Source of the DNA: Pseudomonas sp. R-28-1W-6
Lineage (GTDB): Bacteria > Pseudomonadota > Gammaproteobacteria > Pseudomonadales > Pseudomonadaceae
DNA length: 64,000 bases
Direction: 5' to 3'
Assembly (NCBI RefSeq): GCF_009799925.1
Contig: NZ_WELK01000013.1
Location: forward strand, 1 to 64,000
The notes under the pieces: model-generated
What the model was told of the DNA's origin: nothing
Databases searched by the model: none
Seen by the model: only the letters and a program-made list of their open reading frames with translations
Shown here: one piece after another, positions 7,973-16,971 of the stretch
Numbering within the stretch: position 1 is the stretch's first letter
How the letters are laid out: the number at the start of each line of letters is the position of its first letter
Position numbers and translations under genes: made by a program

Positions 7973-8021
7973 AGAATTATGCACATGTTGCTCAGAATTC
8001 TGCACGTTTTTACTTTTGACA
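7973..8021 (+). promoter_or_regulatory. 21-bp-spaced direct repeat and -35-like element upstream of the NhaC-like permease
   Basis: The 12-mer AGAATTATGCAC (7973-7984) recurs as AGAATTCTGCAC (7994-8005). The copies match at 11 of 12 bases and start exactly 21 bp apart, two helical turns. A TTGACA follows at 8016-8021, but no good -10 lies 15-18 bases beyond it. Direct repeats with this spacing are typical of AraC/XylS-type activator sites, which often serve promoters with a poor -10. The regulator is not known. Confidence 0.5.
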
Positions 8022-8101
8022 GAAGCTGACCCATCGGGCAGAGTGCTGCGCTTTTTTCCTGGGCTTGCGGGCCCGCTTTATCGTCCTGATGGGAGCAAGT
8101 C

Positions 8102-9421
8102 ATGAACGCAGTTGTGGCCGCAGTCGGCATCATGCTGGTCCTCAGCCTGTGCCGGGTGCATGTGGTGGTGGCACTGATCATCGGCGGCCTGGCCGGCGGC
8201 CTGTTCGGTGGCCTGGGGATCGAGGGGGCGCTGGCCGCCTTCAACAAGGGCCTGGGGGCCGGCGCTACCGTGGCGCTGTCCTACGCGCTGCTCGGCGCCT
8301 TTGCCGTGGCCATCGCCAAGTCGGGCCTGGCCCATGCCCTGGCCGACAAGGCGCTGGCCCTGGTCGGGCGCAACCACGAGAAGGGTGCCAGCGAGGTCAA
8401 GTGGCTGCTGGTCGGCCTGCTGCTGGCGGTGTCGGTGTCGTCGCAGAACATCCTGCCGATCCATATCGCGTTCATCCCGCTGCTGGTGCCGCCGCTGCTG
8501 TATGTGCTGACCAAGCTGCAGATCGACCGCCGGCTGATCGCCTGCGTGATCACCTTCGGCCTGATCACCCCCTACATGTTCCTGCCGGTGGGCTTCGGCA
8601 ATATCTTCCTCAACGACATCCTGCTGGCCAACGTGGTCAAGGGCGGGGTGGACGTGGCGGGGGTCAATGTTACCGAGGCCATGCTGATCCCGGCCATCGG
8701 CATGCTGGTCGGCCTGCTCGTCGCGGTGTTCTTCAGCTACCGCAAGAAGCGCGTCTACGACCTGGAGAAGATCGAGCAGGCCGAACAGGTCCGCGTCGTC
8801 TACAACCCGCTGAGCCTGCTGGTGGCGGCCGTGGCCGTGGCCGCGGCGTTCGTCGTGCAGCTGTGGCTGGACTCGATGATCATCGGCGCGCTGGTCGGCT
8901 TCGTGATCTTCTCGGTGTCCGGCGTGGTGCGCTGGAAAGAGGCCGATGACCTGTTCACCGAAGGCATGAAGATGATGGCCATGATCGGCTTCATCATGAT
9001 CGCCGCCCAGGGCTTTGCCGAGGTGATGAATGCCACCGGCGACGTGAAGACCCTGGTGGATGCCTCGACGGCCTGGATCGGCAACAGCAAGGCCATCGGT
9101 GCGCTGCTGATGCTGCTGGTCGGCCTGCTGGTGACCATGGGCATCGGTTCGTCCTTCTCCACCGTGCCGATCATCGCCGCGATCTTCGTGCCGCTGGGCG
9201 TGCAGCTGGGCTTCAGCCCGCTGGCCATCGTCAGCATCATCGGCACCGCCGGCGCCCTGGGCGATGCCGGCTCGCCAGCGTCCGACTCGACCCTCGGGCC
9301 GACCTCCGGCCTCAACGTCGACGGCCAGCACAGCCATATCTGGGACAGCGTGGTGCCGACCTTCCTGCACTACAACCTGCCGCTGCTGGTGTTCGGCTGG
9401 GTTGCCGCCATGGTGCTGTAA
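8102..9421 (+). CDS. NhaC-like Na+/H+ antiporter family permease
   Basis: A 439-residue integral membrane protein with about 11-12 hydrophobic segments. It fits the Na+/H+ antiporter (NhaC-related) or amino-acid permease superfamily, with conserved loops such as SSQNILPIH near residue 117 and GDAGSPASDSTLGPTSGLN near 390. By position it is the PA2653 homologue next to the chemoreceptor. In Pseudomonas a transporter beside a chemoreceptor often handles the same compounds, so uptake or exchange of amines or amino acids is possible but only inferred. A GGGAG ribosome site precedes the ATG, and a strong terminator follows at 9442. Confidence 0.8.
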   Translation: MNAVVAAVGIMLVLSLCRVHVVVALIIGGLAGGLFGGLGIEGALAAFNKGLGAGATVALSYALLGAFAVAIAKSGLAHALADKALALVGRNHEKGASEVKWLLVGLLLAVSVSSQNILPIHIAFIPLLVPPLLYVLTKLQIDRRLIACVITFGLITPYMFLPVGFGNIFLNDILLANVVKGGVDVAGVNVTEAMLIPAIGMLVGLLVAVFFSYRKKRVYDLEKIEQAEQVRVVYNPLSLLVAAVAVAAAFVVQLWLDSMIIGALVGFVIFSVSGVVRWKEADDLFTEGMKMMAMIGFIMIAAQGFAEVMNATGDVKTLVDASTAWIGNSKAIGALLMLLVGLLVTMGIGSSFSTVPIIAAIFVPLGVQLGFSPLAIVSIIGTAGALGDAGSPASDSTLGPTSGLNVDGQHSHIWDSVVPTFLHYNLPLLVFGWVAAMVL

Positions 9422-9441
9422 GGCTTTCTGGCAGTCGTTCG

Positions 9442-9476
9442 AAACGGGGTTGTCGCGTAAGCGCCAACCCCGTTTT
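9442..9476 (+). terminator. Terminator after the permease gene
   Basis: Arms aaacggggttg (9442-9452) and caaccccgttt (9464-9474) pair perfectly and end in a T-run. The remaining bases to 9671 show no gene. Confidence 0.85.
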
Positions 9477-9671
9477 GCTATCTGGGCCATTACCCGGCGA
9501 TAGCCATCTGGATTGCCTAGCGTCTGCCGCCTGACAGGCTTTGGCAGGCTGCGCAGCGCGAGTGAAATCACAGCCCCTTGGCTGCGCTTTCTCGGCCTAT
9601 CTGCGCCGCCGCATGTGGCGCCTGGTCTGGCTGTAGCCGGCGAGATCGGCGGGGCCGCGTTTTTCCGGGGC

Positions 9672-9696
9672 ACAAAAAAACCGGCCTGAGCCGGTT
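9672..9696 (-). terminator. Terminator of the nuo operon
   Basis: The hairpin aaccggc-ctga-gccggtt (9679-9696) has seven A residues on its left, which become the T-run on the minus strand. It lies 20 bases beyond the nuoN stop. Confidence 0.85.
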
Positions 9697-9716
9697 CTTT
9701 CGTATTGCCTCAGGCC

Positions 9717-11192
9717 TCAGTGGGCGATGGCCACCAGACCCGCCTGCTGCACCAGCTCCAGCAGCGGCTGCGGGTAGACGCCGAGGAAGAAGGCCAGTAC
9801 GGCCACGAACAGCAGCATGATGCCGCCGGCGTGCTGGGCCCAGTGCATGTCGGCATCATGGCGACGCAGGTTGGGCTGGACCAGGAACAGGGTGACCATC
9901 ACCCGCAGGTAATAGAACACACCGATGGCGCTACCCAGCACCAGCGTGCCGAGCAGCCACCACAGCTGGCCTTGCACGCCCGCGGCGACCACGTAGAACT
10001 TGCCGATGAAGCCGGCCGTCAGCGGGATGCCGGCCAGCGACAGCATCATCACGGTGAGCACGGCGGTCAGGTACGGGCGGCGCCAGAACAGGCCGCGGTA
10101 CTCGTACAGGGCATCGCAATCGCGGCCGCTGTAGGGCGTCGACATCAGGGTGATCACGCCGAAGGCACCCAGGCTGGTCAGCACGTAGGTGGCCAGGTAC
10201 ACGCCGACCGCCTCCACGGCCAGGCCCTTGCTGGCGATCAGCGCCACCAGCAGGTAACCGAAGTGGGCGATCGAGGAGTAACCGAGCAGGCGCTTGATGT
10301 TGCTCTGCAGCAGGGCCAGCAGGTTGCCGAACAGGATCGAGGCGATGGCAATTACCGTCAGCAGTTCGCTCAGCCAGCCGCTGGAAGTGACCGGGGAGAT
10401 CTGGTACAGGCGCAGCAGCACGGCGAATACCGCGACCTTGCTGGCGGTGGCCAGGAAGGCCGCCACCGGCGCCGGGGCGCCTTCGTAGACGTCCGGAGTC
10501 CACAGGTGGAAGGGCACCAGCGACAGCTTGAAGGCCAGGCCGACCAGCATCATGCCGATGCCGATCTGCGCGATCAGGCTCGGCAAGCCATTGGCCGCCA
10601 GCTTGCTGCCGATCCCGGCGAAGCTCAGGCTGCCGGCTTCGCCATACAGCAGGGCCATGCCGAACAGCAGGAAGGCGGAACCGGCCGCGGACAGCACCAT
10701 GTACTTGATGCCGGCTTCCAGCGAGCGCTTGTTGAAGAAGGCGTAGGCGATCATCCCGTAGGTCGGTACCGACAGCAGTTCCAGGCCGATGAACAGGCCG
10801 GCCAGATGCTGGGCGCTGACCAGTACCAGGCCGCCGGCGGCGGACAGCAGCATCAGCAGGTACAGCTCTTCGCGGTTGCCCGGATAGCCCTTGCCCGAAT
10901 CGCCACCCAGGTAGGCGTGGATCAGCGTCACGCAGGCCAGGGTCGCGGCCAGCACCAGGGCCATGTAGTAGCAGGCGAAGTTGTCCACCAGCAGCAGCGG
11001 GGTGACTTGCAGCGGAGTGACCTTGAGCGCCGGCAGCAGCGACAGCAGGGCCAGGTTGAGGCCCAGCACCGAGAGGCCGTAGGTCCAGCTGTGGTTGCGT
11101 TTCCAGGCGATCGCCAGCATCACCACAACGATGGTGGCACTGGTGATCAGCAGTGGTAGCAGGGCGATGAAGTGTTGAGTCGTCAGTTGCAT
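9717..11192 (-). CDS. nuoN: NADH-quinone oxidoreductase subunit N
   Basis: This is one of the three antiporter-like proton-pumping subunits of respiratory complex I, in the inner membrane. The product is 491 residues with about 14 membrane segments. The conserved discontinuous-helix motif is visible as WTPDVYEGAP near residue 229, followed by the lysine-bearing helix ATASKVAVF. It is the last gene of the operon. Its ATG lies eight bases beyond the nuoM stop, and the operon terminator follows. Confidence 0.97.
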   Translation of the reverse strand: MQLTTQHFIALLPLLITSATIVVVMLAIAWKRNHSWTYGLSVLGLNLALLSLLPALKVTPLQVTPLLLVDNFACYYMALVLAATLACVTLIHAYLGGDSGKGYPGNREELYLLMLLSAAGGLVLVSAQHLAGLFIGLELLSVPTYGMIAYAFFNKRSLEAGIKYMVLSAAGSAFLLFGMALLYGEAGSLSFAGIGSKLAANGLPSLIAQIGIGMMLVGLAFKLSLVPFHLWTPDVYEGAPAPVAAFLATASKVAVFAVLLRLYQISPVTSSGWLSELLTVIAIASILFGNLLALLQSNIKRLLGYSSIAHFGYLLVALIASKGLAVEAVGVYLATYVLTSLGAFGVITLMSTPYSGRDCDALYEYRGLFWRRPYLTAVLTVMMLSLAGIPLTAGFIGKFYVVAAGVQGQLWWLLGTLVLGSAIGVFYYLRVMVTLFLVQPNLRRHDADMHWAQHAGGIMLLFVAVLAFFLGVYPQPLLELVQQAGLVAIAH

Positions 11193-11200
11193 AGCACTAC

Positions 11201-12730
11201 TTACCGGGCCGAAACGAGTTGATTGAGAGCGCTACCCAGCCACTGCTGCACACCGGACATGGTGGCAGCGGAGGTGTCGAGCACCGGCTGCGGGTAGACG
11301 CCAAGCAGGATCAGCAGTGCCGCCAGGCCCAGCACCATGACCAGCTCGCGCGGTTTCAGGCCCTGCAGGACGGTATCCGCCTTGGCCTGGCCGAAGTAGG
11401 CGCGGTGGATCATGATCAACGAGTAGACCGACCCGAATACCAGGCCGGTGGCGGCCAGCACGGTGACCCAGGGCGCGGCCTGGAAGCTGCCGATCAGGAT
11501 CAGGAACTCGCCGACGAAGTTGCCGGTGCCCGGCAGGCCGAGGGCGGCGGCGGCAAAGAACAGGCTCACCGCGGGCAGCCAGGGCATGCGTGCCCAGATG
11601 CCGCCCATCTCGCGCATGTCGCGGGTGTGCAGGCGCTCGTACAGCTGGCCGCAGAGGATGAACAGGGCCGCGGCGGACAGGCCGTGGGCCAGCATCTGCA
11701 CCACTGCGCCCTGCAGGGCGATCTGGCTGCCGGAGTAGATGGCGATCAGCACGAAGCCCATGTGCGACACGCTGGAGAAGGCCACCAGGCGCTTGATGTC
11801 GGTCTGGGCGAAGGACAGCAGGGCGCCGTAGACGATGGCGAACACGCCGAGCCACTGGGCGATCGGCGCGAACTCGGCCGAGGCGTTGGGGAACAGCGGC
11901 AGGGCGAAGCGCATCATGCCGTAGGCGGCGGTCTTCAGCAGGATACCGGCCAGGTCCACGGAACCTGCGGTCGGCGCCTGGGCGTGGGCGTCCGGCAGCC
12001 AGGAGTGGAATGGCACCACCGGGAACTTCACCGCGAAGGCGATGAAGAAGCCAAGCATCAGCAGGTACTCGGTACCGGCGCTCATCTGGGTCTTCAGCAG
12101 GTCGGCGTAGTTGAAGGTCAGCACGCCGGTCTGGTCGAAATGGACGAACACCAGGCCGAGGATGGCCACCAGCATGATCAGGCCGCTGGCCTGGGTGAAG
12201 ATGAAGAACTTGGTGGCGGCGTAGATGCGGGTCTTGCCTTCGCTGCCGCTATGACCCCAGAGCGCGATGAGGAAGTACATCGGCACCAGCATCATTTCCC
12301 AGAAGAAGAAGAACAGGAACAGGTCGACGGCGAGGAACACGCCGACCACGCCGCCGAGGATCCACATCAGGTTGAGGTGGAAGAAGCCGACGCGGTTCTG
12401 GATCTCGTTCCACGAGCACAGCACGGACAGCACGCCGAGCAGGCCGGTGAGGCTGATCATCAGCACCGACAGGCCGTCCAGCGCCAGGTGCACGCTGATG
12501 CCGAAACGCTCGATCCACTGCAGCTTGAACTCGGCCGCCCACACCGGATCGGCGCCGGGGGCCGGAGCCAGGGCGAAATTGCCGGTGGCCCACAGCCACA
12601 GACCGAGGCCGAACAGCAGAACCATGCTCAGCAGGGCGATCCAGCGCGGCAGGGTGTTGCCGAAGCGCTCGCACAGCCAGCACAGCAGGCCGCCGATGAA
12701 GGGGATCAGGATTAGCCAGGGCAGAATCAT
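11201..12730 (-). CDS. nuoM: NADH-quinone oxidoreductase subunit M
   Basis: A second antiporter-like subunit of complex I, 509 residues with about 14 membrane segments. The essential membrane glutamate is visible in FFWEMMLVPMYF near residue 147. The broken-helix motif HSWLPDAHAQAP near residue 244 is intact, as is the central lysine in SFAQTDIKRL. It is packed between nuoL and nuoN with gaps of 8-15 bases, which shows co-transcription. Confidence 0.97.
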   Translation of the reverse strand: MILPWLILIPFIGGLLCWLCERFGNTLPRWIALLSMVLLFGLGLWLWATGNFALAPAPGADPVWAAEFKLQWIERFGISVHLALDGLSVLMISLTGLLGVLSVLCSWNEIQNRVGFFHLNLMWILGGVVGVFLAVDLFLFFFFWEMMLVPMYFLIALWGHSGSEGKTRIYAATKFFIFTQASGLIMLVAILGLVFVHFDQTGVLTFNYADLLKTQMSAGTEYLLMLGFFIAFAVKFPVVPFHSWLPDAHAQAPTAGSVDLAGILLKTAAYGMMRFALPLFPNASAEFAPIAQWLGVFAIVYGALLSFAQTDIKRLVAFSSVSHMGFVLIAIYSGSQIALQGAVVQMLAHGLSAAALFILCGQLYERLHTRDMREMGGIWARMPWLPAVSLFFAAAALGLPGTGNFVGEFLILIGSFQAAPWVTVLAATGLVFGSVYSLIMIHRAYFGQAKADTVLQGLKPRELVMVLGLAALLILLGVYPQPVLDTSAATMSGVQQWLGSALNQLVSAR

Positions 12731-12745
12731 GACGGGCTATTTTCC

Positions 12746-14596
12746 TTAATTCAGAAACAGGAGGACGGCGAGCACCAGCACGGCGCCCCCGGCGATGGAC
12801 GTGGCGTACCAGCGCACCTGACCGGTCTGGGCGCGGGCCACTACAGCGTTGCCGCCTCGCACCAGGCGCGGCACCAGGCCGATGCTGCGATCGATCGGGT
12901 CACGCCCGAGCAGGCGGCAGATCAGCAGGTAGGGCTGCACGAACAACTTGTCATAGAGCCAGTCGAAGCCCCAGGCGGCGAACCACCAGGCCGAGAGGAA
13001 ACGGCCCGGGCCGCTCTGCGCCACCGCCGTAGCGAAGCTGCGCTTGCCGAGGAACAGCAGGGCGGCCAGGAGGATGCCGGCGATGGCGATGGCGCCCGAG
13101 GCGATTTCCAGGCCGTGCTGGGCTTCGCCACCGGCATGGCCGACGCTCTGCGGCAGCACGCCGGCCAGCGGCGGGGAGATCAGCGCGCCGATGAAGGTCG
13201 ACAGCACGATCAGCACCACCAACGGCAGCCAGTGGGCCACGCCATGACCGGCATGGGCCTCGGTCTGCTGCTCGCCGTGGAAGGCGATGAAGATCAGGCG
13301 GAAGGTGTACAGCGAGGTCATGAAGGCACCGACCAGGCCGGCGTACAGCAGCTCCTGGTGACCGCTGGCGAAGGCTTCCCAGAGGATCTCGTCCTTGGAA
13401 TAGAAACCGGCGGTGATCAGCGGCAGGGCGGCCAGGGCGGCACCGCCGACGATGAAGCTGGCATAGGCCAGCGGCAGCTTCTTCCACAGGCCGCCCATCT
13501 TGAAGATGTTCTGCTCGTGGTGGCAGGCGTTGATCACCGCACCGGAGGCGAGGAACAGCAGGGCCTTGAAGAAGGCGTGGGTCATCAGGTGGAAGATCGC
13601 CGCGTCCCAGGCCTGCACGCCGAGGGCGAGGAACATGTAGCCGATCTGGCTCATGGTCGAGTAGGCGAGGATGCGCTTGATGTCGGTCTGCACCAGGGCG
13701 GCGAAGCCGGCCAGGACCAGGGTCACGCCGCCGACGATGCCGACCAGCTCGAGGATGTCCGGGGTCAGCAGGAACAGACCGTGGGTGCGGGCGATCAGGT
13801 ACACGCCGGCGGTGACCATGGTCGCCGCGTGGATCAGCGCGGAGACCGGGGTCGGGCCGGCCATGGCGTCGGCCAGCCAGGTCTGCAGCGGCAGCTGGGC
13901 GGATTTGCCCACCGCACCGCCGAGCAGCATCAGGGTGGCGATCCACAGCCAGCTGTCGCCGGCCACGTACTTCTGCGGCGCCAGCACCATCAGCTCCTGG
14001 ATGTTCAGGGTGCCGAGGTGGAGGAACAGGATGAACAGGCCGATGGCCATGAACACGTCGCCGACGCGGGTGACGATGAAGGCTTTCAAGGCCGCATTGC
14101 CGTTGGGCACGTGCTTGAAGTAGAAGCCGATCAGCAGGTACGAGCACAGGCCCACGCCTTCCCAGCCGAAGTACAGCACCAGCAGGTTGTCGCCCAGCAC
14201 CAGCATCAGCATGCTGAAGATGAACAGGTTGGTGTAGGCGAAGAAGCGCGAGTAACCCTCTTCGCCGCGCATGTACCAGCTGGCGAACAGGTGGATCAGG
14301 AAGCCGACGCCGGTGACCACGCCGAGCATGGTCAGCGACAGGCCGTCCAGGTACAGGGTGAAACTCGGCGCGAAGCCGGCGACGTTCATCCACTGCCACA
14401 GCACCTGGGTGAACACGCCACCCTCGGGCGGGGCCACGTTGAACTGGAAGATCACCCAGGCAGCGGTGAGCGCCGACAGGCCGACCGAGCCGACGCCGAT
14501 CAGGGCGGACAGGTTCTCGGACAGGCGACCACGGGAGAAGGCCAGCAGCAGCCAGCCGAGCAGGGGGAACAGGCAAGTCAGGAATAGAAGATTCAT
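12746..14596 (-). CDS. nuoL: NADH-quinone oxidoreductase subunit L
   Basis: The largest antiporter-like subunit of complex I (616 residues, about 16 membrane segments). It includes the C-terminal region that forms the long lateral helix along the membrane arm. The conserved motifs WEGVGLCSYLLIGF and WLADAMAGPTPVSALIHAAT are present. Its ATG overlaps the nuoK stop by four bases (ATGA), so the two are translationally coupled. Confidence 0.97.
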   Translation of the reverse strand: MNLLFLTCLFPLLGWLLLAFSRGRLSENLSALIGVGSVGLSALTAAWVIFQFNVAPPEGGVFTQVLWQWMNVAGFAPSFTLYLDGLSLTMLGVVTGVGFLIHLFASWYMRGEEGYSRFFAYTNLFIFSMLMLVLGDNLLVLYFGWEGVGLCSYLLIGFYFKHVPNGNAALKAFIVTRVGDVFMAIGLFILFLHLGTLNIQELMVLAPQKYVAGDSWLWIATLMLLGGAVGKSAQLPLQTWLADAMAGPTPVSALIHAATMVTAGVYLIARTHGLFLLTPDILELVGIVGGVTLVLAGFAALVQTDIKRILAYSTMSQIGYMFLALGVQAWDAAIFHLMTHAFFKALLFLASGAVINACHHEQNIFKMGGLWKKLPLAYASFIVGGAALAALPLITAGFYSKDEILWEAFASGHQELLYAGLVGAFMTSLYTFRLIFIAFHGEQQTEAHAGHGVAHWLPLVVLIVLSTFIGALISPPLAGVLPQSVGHAGGEAQHGLEIASGAIAIAGILLAALLFLGKRSFATAVAQSGPGRFLSAWWFAAWGFDWLYDKLFVQPYLLICRLLGRDPIDRSIGLVPRLVRGGNAVVARAQTGQVRWYATSIAGGAVLVLAVLLFLN

Positions 14597-14901
14597 CCGC
14601 GCATCTCGCTGGCAGCGTCGATATCGAGGGTGTGGAAGCGGCGATACAGCTGCAGCAGGATGGCCAGGCCGATACTGGCCTCGGCGGCTGCCAGGGTGAT
14701 CACCAGAATGAACATGATCTGCCCGTCGGCCTGCACCCAGCGGCTGCCGGCGACCACGAAGGCCAGGGCGGTCGCGTTCATCATCACTTCCAGGCTCATC
14801 AGTACGAACAGGATGTTGCGCCGTACCATCAGGCCGATCAGGCCGAGGCTGAACAGCACGCCGGCCAGGGCCAGGCCGTGCTCCATGGGAATCGCATTCA
14901 T
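14593..14901 (-). CDS. nuoK: NADH-quinone oxidoreductase subunit K
   Basis: A small complex I membrane subunit of 102 residues with three transmembrane helices. The two proton-path glutamates are conserved: Glu38 in LMSLEVMMN and Glu74 in LAAAEASIG, equivalent to E. coli Glu36 and Glu72. It overlaps nuoJ upstream and nuoL downstream by four bases each. Confidence 0.97.
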   Translation of the reverse strand: MNAIPMEHGLALAGVLFSLGLIGLMVRRNILFVLMSLEVMMNATALAFVVAGSRWVQADGQIMFILVITLAAAEASIGLAILLQLYRRFHTLDIDAASEMRG

Positions 14902-15407
14902 GGCGTTAGATCCTTAGCTTCGTGGCGGCCCAGGTGGTAGGCGGCGACCAGCGCGGCGAGCAGCAGCATGGAGGCCAGTTCGACGGCCAGCAGGTAGGGG
15001 CCGAACAGGGCGATGCCGACCGCCTTGGCGTCGACCGTGACCAGGCCGATCGAGGCACCGCTAGGCGCCTGGAACAGCCCGTACAGCAGCTGGCCGAGGA
15101 GCAGGGCGGACAGAATGGCCGGACCGGTCCAGATGCCGGGCTTGAGCCACTTGCGTTCCTGCTCGGCGGCCGCCGGGCCGAGGTTGAGCATCATCACCAC
15201 GAAGACGAACAGCACCATGATGGCGCCGGCGTAGACGATGATCTCCAGGGCGCCAGCAAAGGGCGCACCGAGGGCGAAGAAGGTCATGGCCACGGCGAGC
15301 AACGAGACGATCAGGTACAGCAGGGCGTGCACCGGGTTGGTGTTGGTGATCACCCGCAGGGTCGAAGCCACGGCAACCCCCGCGGCGAAGTAGAAAGCGA
15401 ATTCCAT
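14898..15407 (-). CDS. nuoJ: NADH-quinone oxidoreductase subunit J
   Basis: A complex I membrane subunit of 169 residues with five hydrophobic helices. The region VYAGAIMVLFVFVVMM near residues 57-72 corresponds to the third helix, whose pi-bulge moves during turnover in complex I. It begins nine bases after the nuoI stop and overlaps nuoK. Confidence 0.97.
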   Translation of the reverse strand: MEFAFYFAAGVAVASTLRVITNTNPVHALLYLIVSLLAVAMTFFALGAPFAGALEIIVYAGAIMVLFVFVVMMLNLGPAAAEQERKWLKPGIWTGPAILSALLLGQLLYGLFQAPSGASIGLVTVDAKAVGIALFGPYLLAVELASMLLLAALVAAYHLGRHEAKDLTP

Positions 15408-15416
15408 CGTTCGTCC

Positions 15417-15965
15417 TTAGGGCAGCAGGCCTTTCACGTTGATCGGTTCGGCCTCGTTCTGCGCGGCGCCTTTCGGCTTGCCGGCAATGGCCATACCGGC
15501 TACGCGGTAGAAGTTGTAGTCCGGGTTCTTGCCCGGGCCGCTGATAAGTAGGTCTTCCTTCTCGTACACCAGATCCTGGCGCTTGAACTCGCCCATCTCG
15601 AAATCCGGGGTGAGCTGGATCGCGGTGGTCGGGCAGGCTTCTTCGCACAGGCCGCAGAAGATGCAGCGCGAGAAGTTGATGCGGAAGAAGTCCGGGTACC
15701 AGCGGCCGTCCGGGGTCTCGGCCTTCTGCAGGGAGATGCAGCCGACCGGGCAGGCCACGGCGCACAGGTTGCAGGCTACGCAGCGTTCCTCGCCGTCGGG
15801 GTCGCGGGTCAGGACGATGCGCCCGCGGTAGCGCGGCGGCAGGTAGACCGGTTCTTCCGGGTATTGCAGGGTGTCGCGTTTGCGAAAGCCGTGACTGAAC
15901 ACCATCACCAGGCTGCGCAGTTGGGTAAAGGTGCCGTGCACCACTTCCCAGATGTACTTGAGCAT
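15417..15965 (-). CDS. nuoI: NADH-quinone oxidoreductase subunit I
   Basis: A ferredoxin-like peripheral subunit of 182 residues that holds two [4Fe-4S] clusters (N6a and N6b) and passes electrons toward NuoB. Both cysteine motifs are intact: CVACNLCAVACPVGC and CIFCGLCEEACPTTA. An amphipathic N-terminus (IWEVVHGTFTQLRSLVMVF) probably anchors it at the membrane. Confidence 0.97.
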   Translation of the reverse strand: MLKYIWEVVHGTFTQLRSLVMVFSHGFRKRDTLQYPEEPVYLPPRYRGRIVLTRDPDGEERCVACNLCAVACPVGCISLQKAETPDGRWYPDFFRINFSRCIFCGLCEEACPTTAIQLTPDFEMGEFKRQDLVYEKEDLLISGPGKNPDYNFYRVAGMAIAGKPKGAAQNEAEPINVKGLLP

Positions 15966-15978
15966 CGTGTGTTTCTCC

Positions 15979-16971
15979 TTACTGGGCCGAGGCCAGCACG
16001 AGCGCGCCGGTCACCAGCAGGTTGATCAGGGTCAGCGGCAGGCAGAACTTCCAGCTGAAGGCCATCACCTGGTCATAGCGCGGGCGCGGGATGGAGGCGC
16101 GCAGCAGGATGAACAGCATGATGAAGAAGCAGGTCTTCAGGGCGAACCAGAAGAACGGGATCTGCGGCAGGATGCCGAACGGCCCGTGCCAGCCACCGAA
16201 GAACAGGGTCACCAACAGGGCGGAAATGGTCACGATGCCGACGTATTCGCCGACGAAGAACATGCCCCATTTCATCCCGGCGTATTCGATGTGGTAACCG
16301 TCGGCCAGCTCCTGCTCCGCTTCCGGCTGGTCGAAGGGGTGACGGTGAGTCACGGCCACGCCGGCGATGAAGAAGGTACAGAAACCGAAGAACTGCGGAA
16401 TGATGAACCACAGGTTTTCGGCCTGGTAGTCGACGATGTCGCGCATGTTGAACGAGCCGACCTGGGCGACGATGCCCATCAGCGCCAGGGCCAGGAACAC
16501 CTCGTAGGACACGGTCTGTGCCGAGGCGCGCAGGGCACCGAGCAGGGCGAACTTGTTGTTGCTCGACCAGCCGGCGAACAGCACCGCATACACAGACAGG
16601 CCGGCCATGGCGAAGAAGAACAGGATGCCGATGTTCAGGTCCGCCACGCCCCAGGTCGGGGTGACCGGGATGATGGCGAAGGCCATCAGCATGGCGGCGA
16701 AGGCGATCATCGGCGCCAGGATGAAGATGAACTTGTCGGCGAACGGTGGGGTCCAGTCCTCCTTGAAGAACATCTTGATCATGTCGGCGGCGATCTGGAA
16801 CATGCCGAACGGACCCACCCGGTTGGGACCGTAGCGATCCTGCCACCAGCCGAGCAGGCGGCGTTCGACGAAGCTCAGCAGCGCGCCGCAGACCACCACG
16901 GCGAGCAGGATGACGATGGCCTTGAACACCGCGATGATCACGTCCAGCACTTCAGGCGTGAGCCAGTTCAT
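15979..16971 (-). CDS. nuoH: NADH-quinone oxidoreductase subunit H
   Basis: The 330-residue membrane subunit that builds the quinone chamber at the junction of the two arms. It has about eight helices and a conserved acidic loop (FDQPEAEQELADGYHIEY) that lines the proton entry region. Conserved basic loops such as RRLLGWWQDRYGPNRVGPFG near residue 52 are present. The start overlaps the nuoG stop by four bases. Confidence 0.97.
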   Translation of the reverse strand: MNWLTPEVLDVIIAVFKAIVILLAVVVCGALLSFVERRLLGWWQDRYGPNRVGPFGMFQIAADMIKMFFKEDWTPPFADKFIFILAPMIAFAAMLMAFAIIPVTPTWGVADLNIGILFFFAMAGLSVYAVLFAGWSSNNKFALLGALRASAQTVSYEVFLALALMGIVAQVGSFNMRDIVDYQAENLWFIIPQFFGFCTFFIAGVAVTHRHPFDQPEAEQELADGYHIEYAGMKWGMFFVGEYVGIVTISALLVTLFFGGWHGPFGILPQIPFFWFALKTCFFIMLFILLRASIPRPRYDQVMAFSWKFCLPLTLINLLVTGALVLASAQ

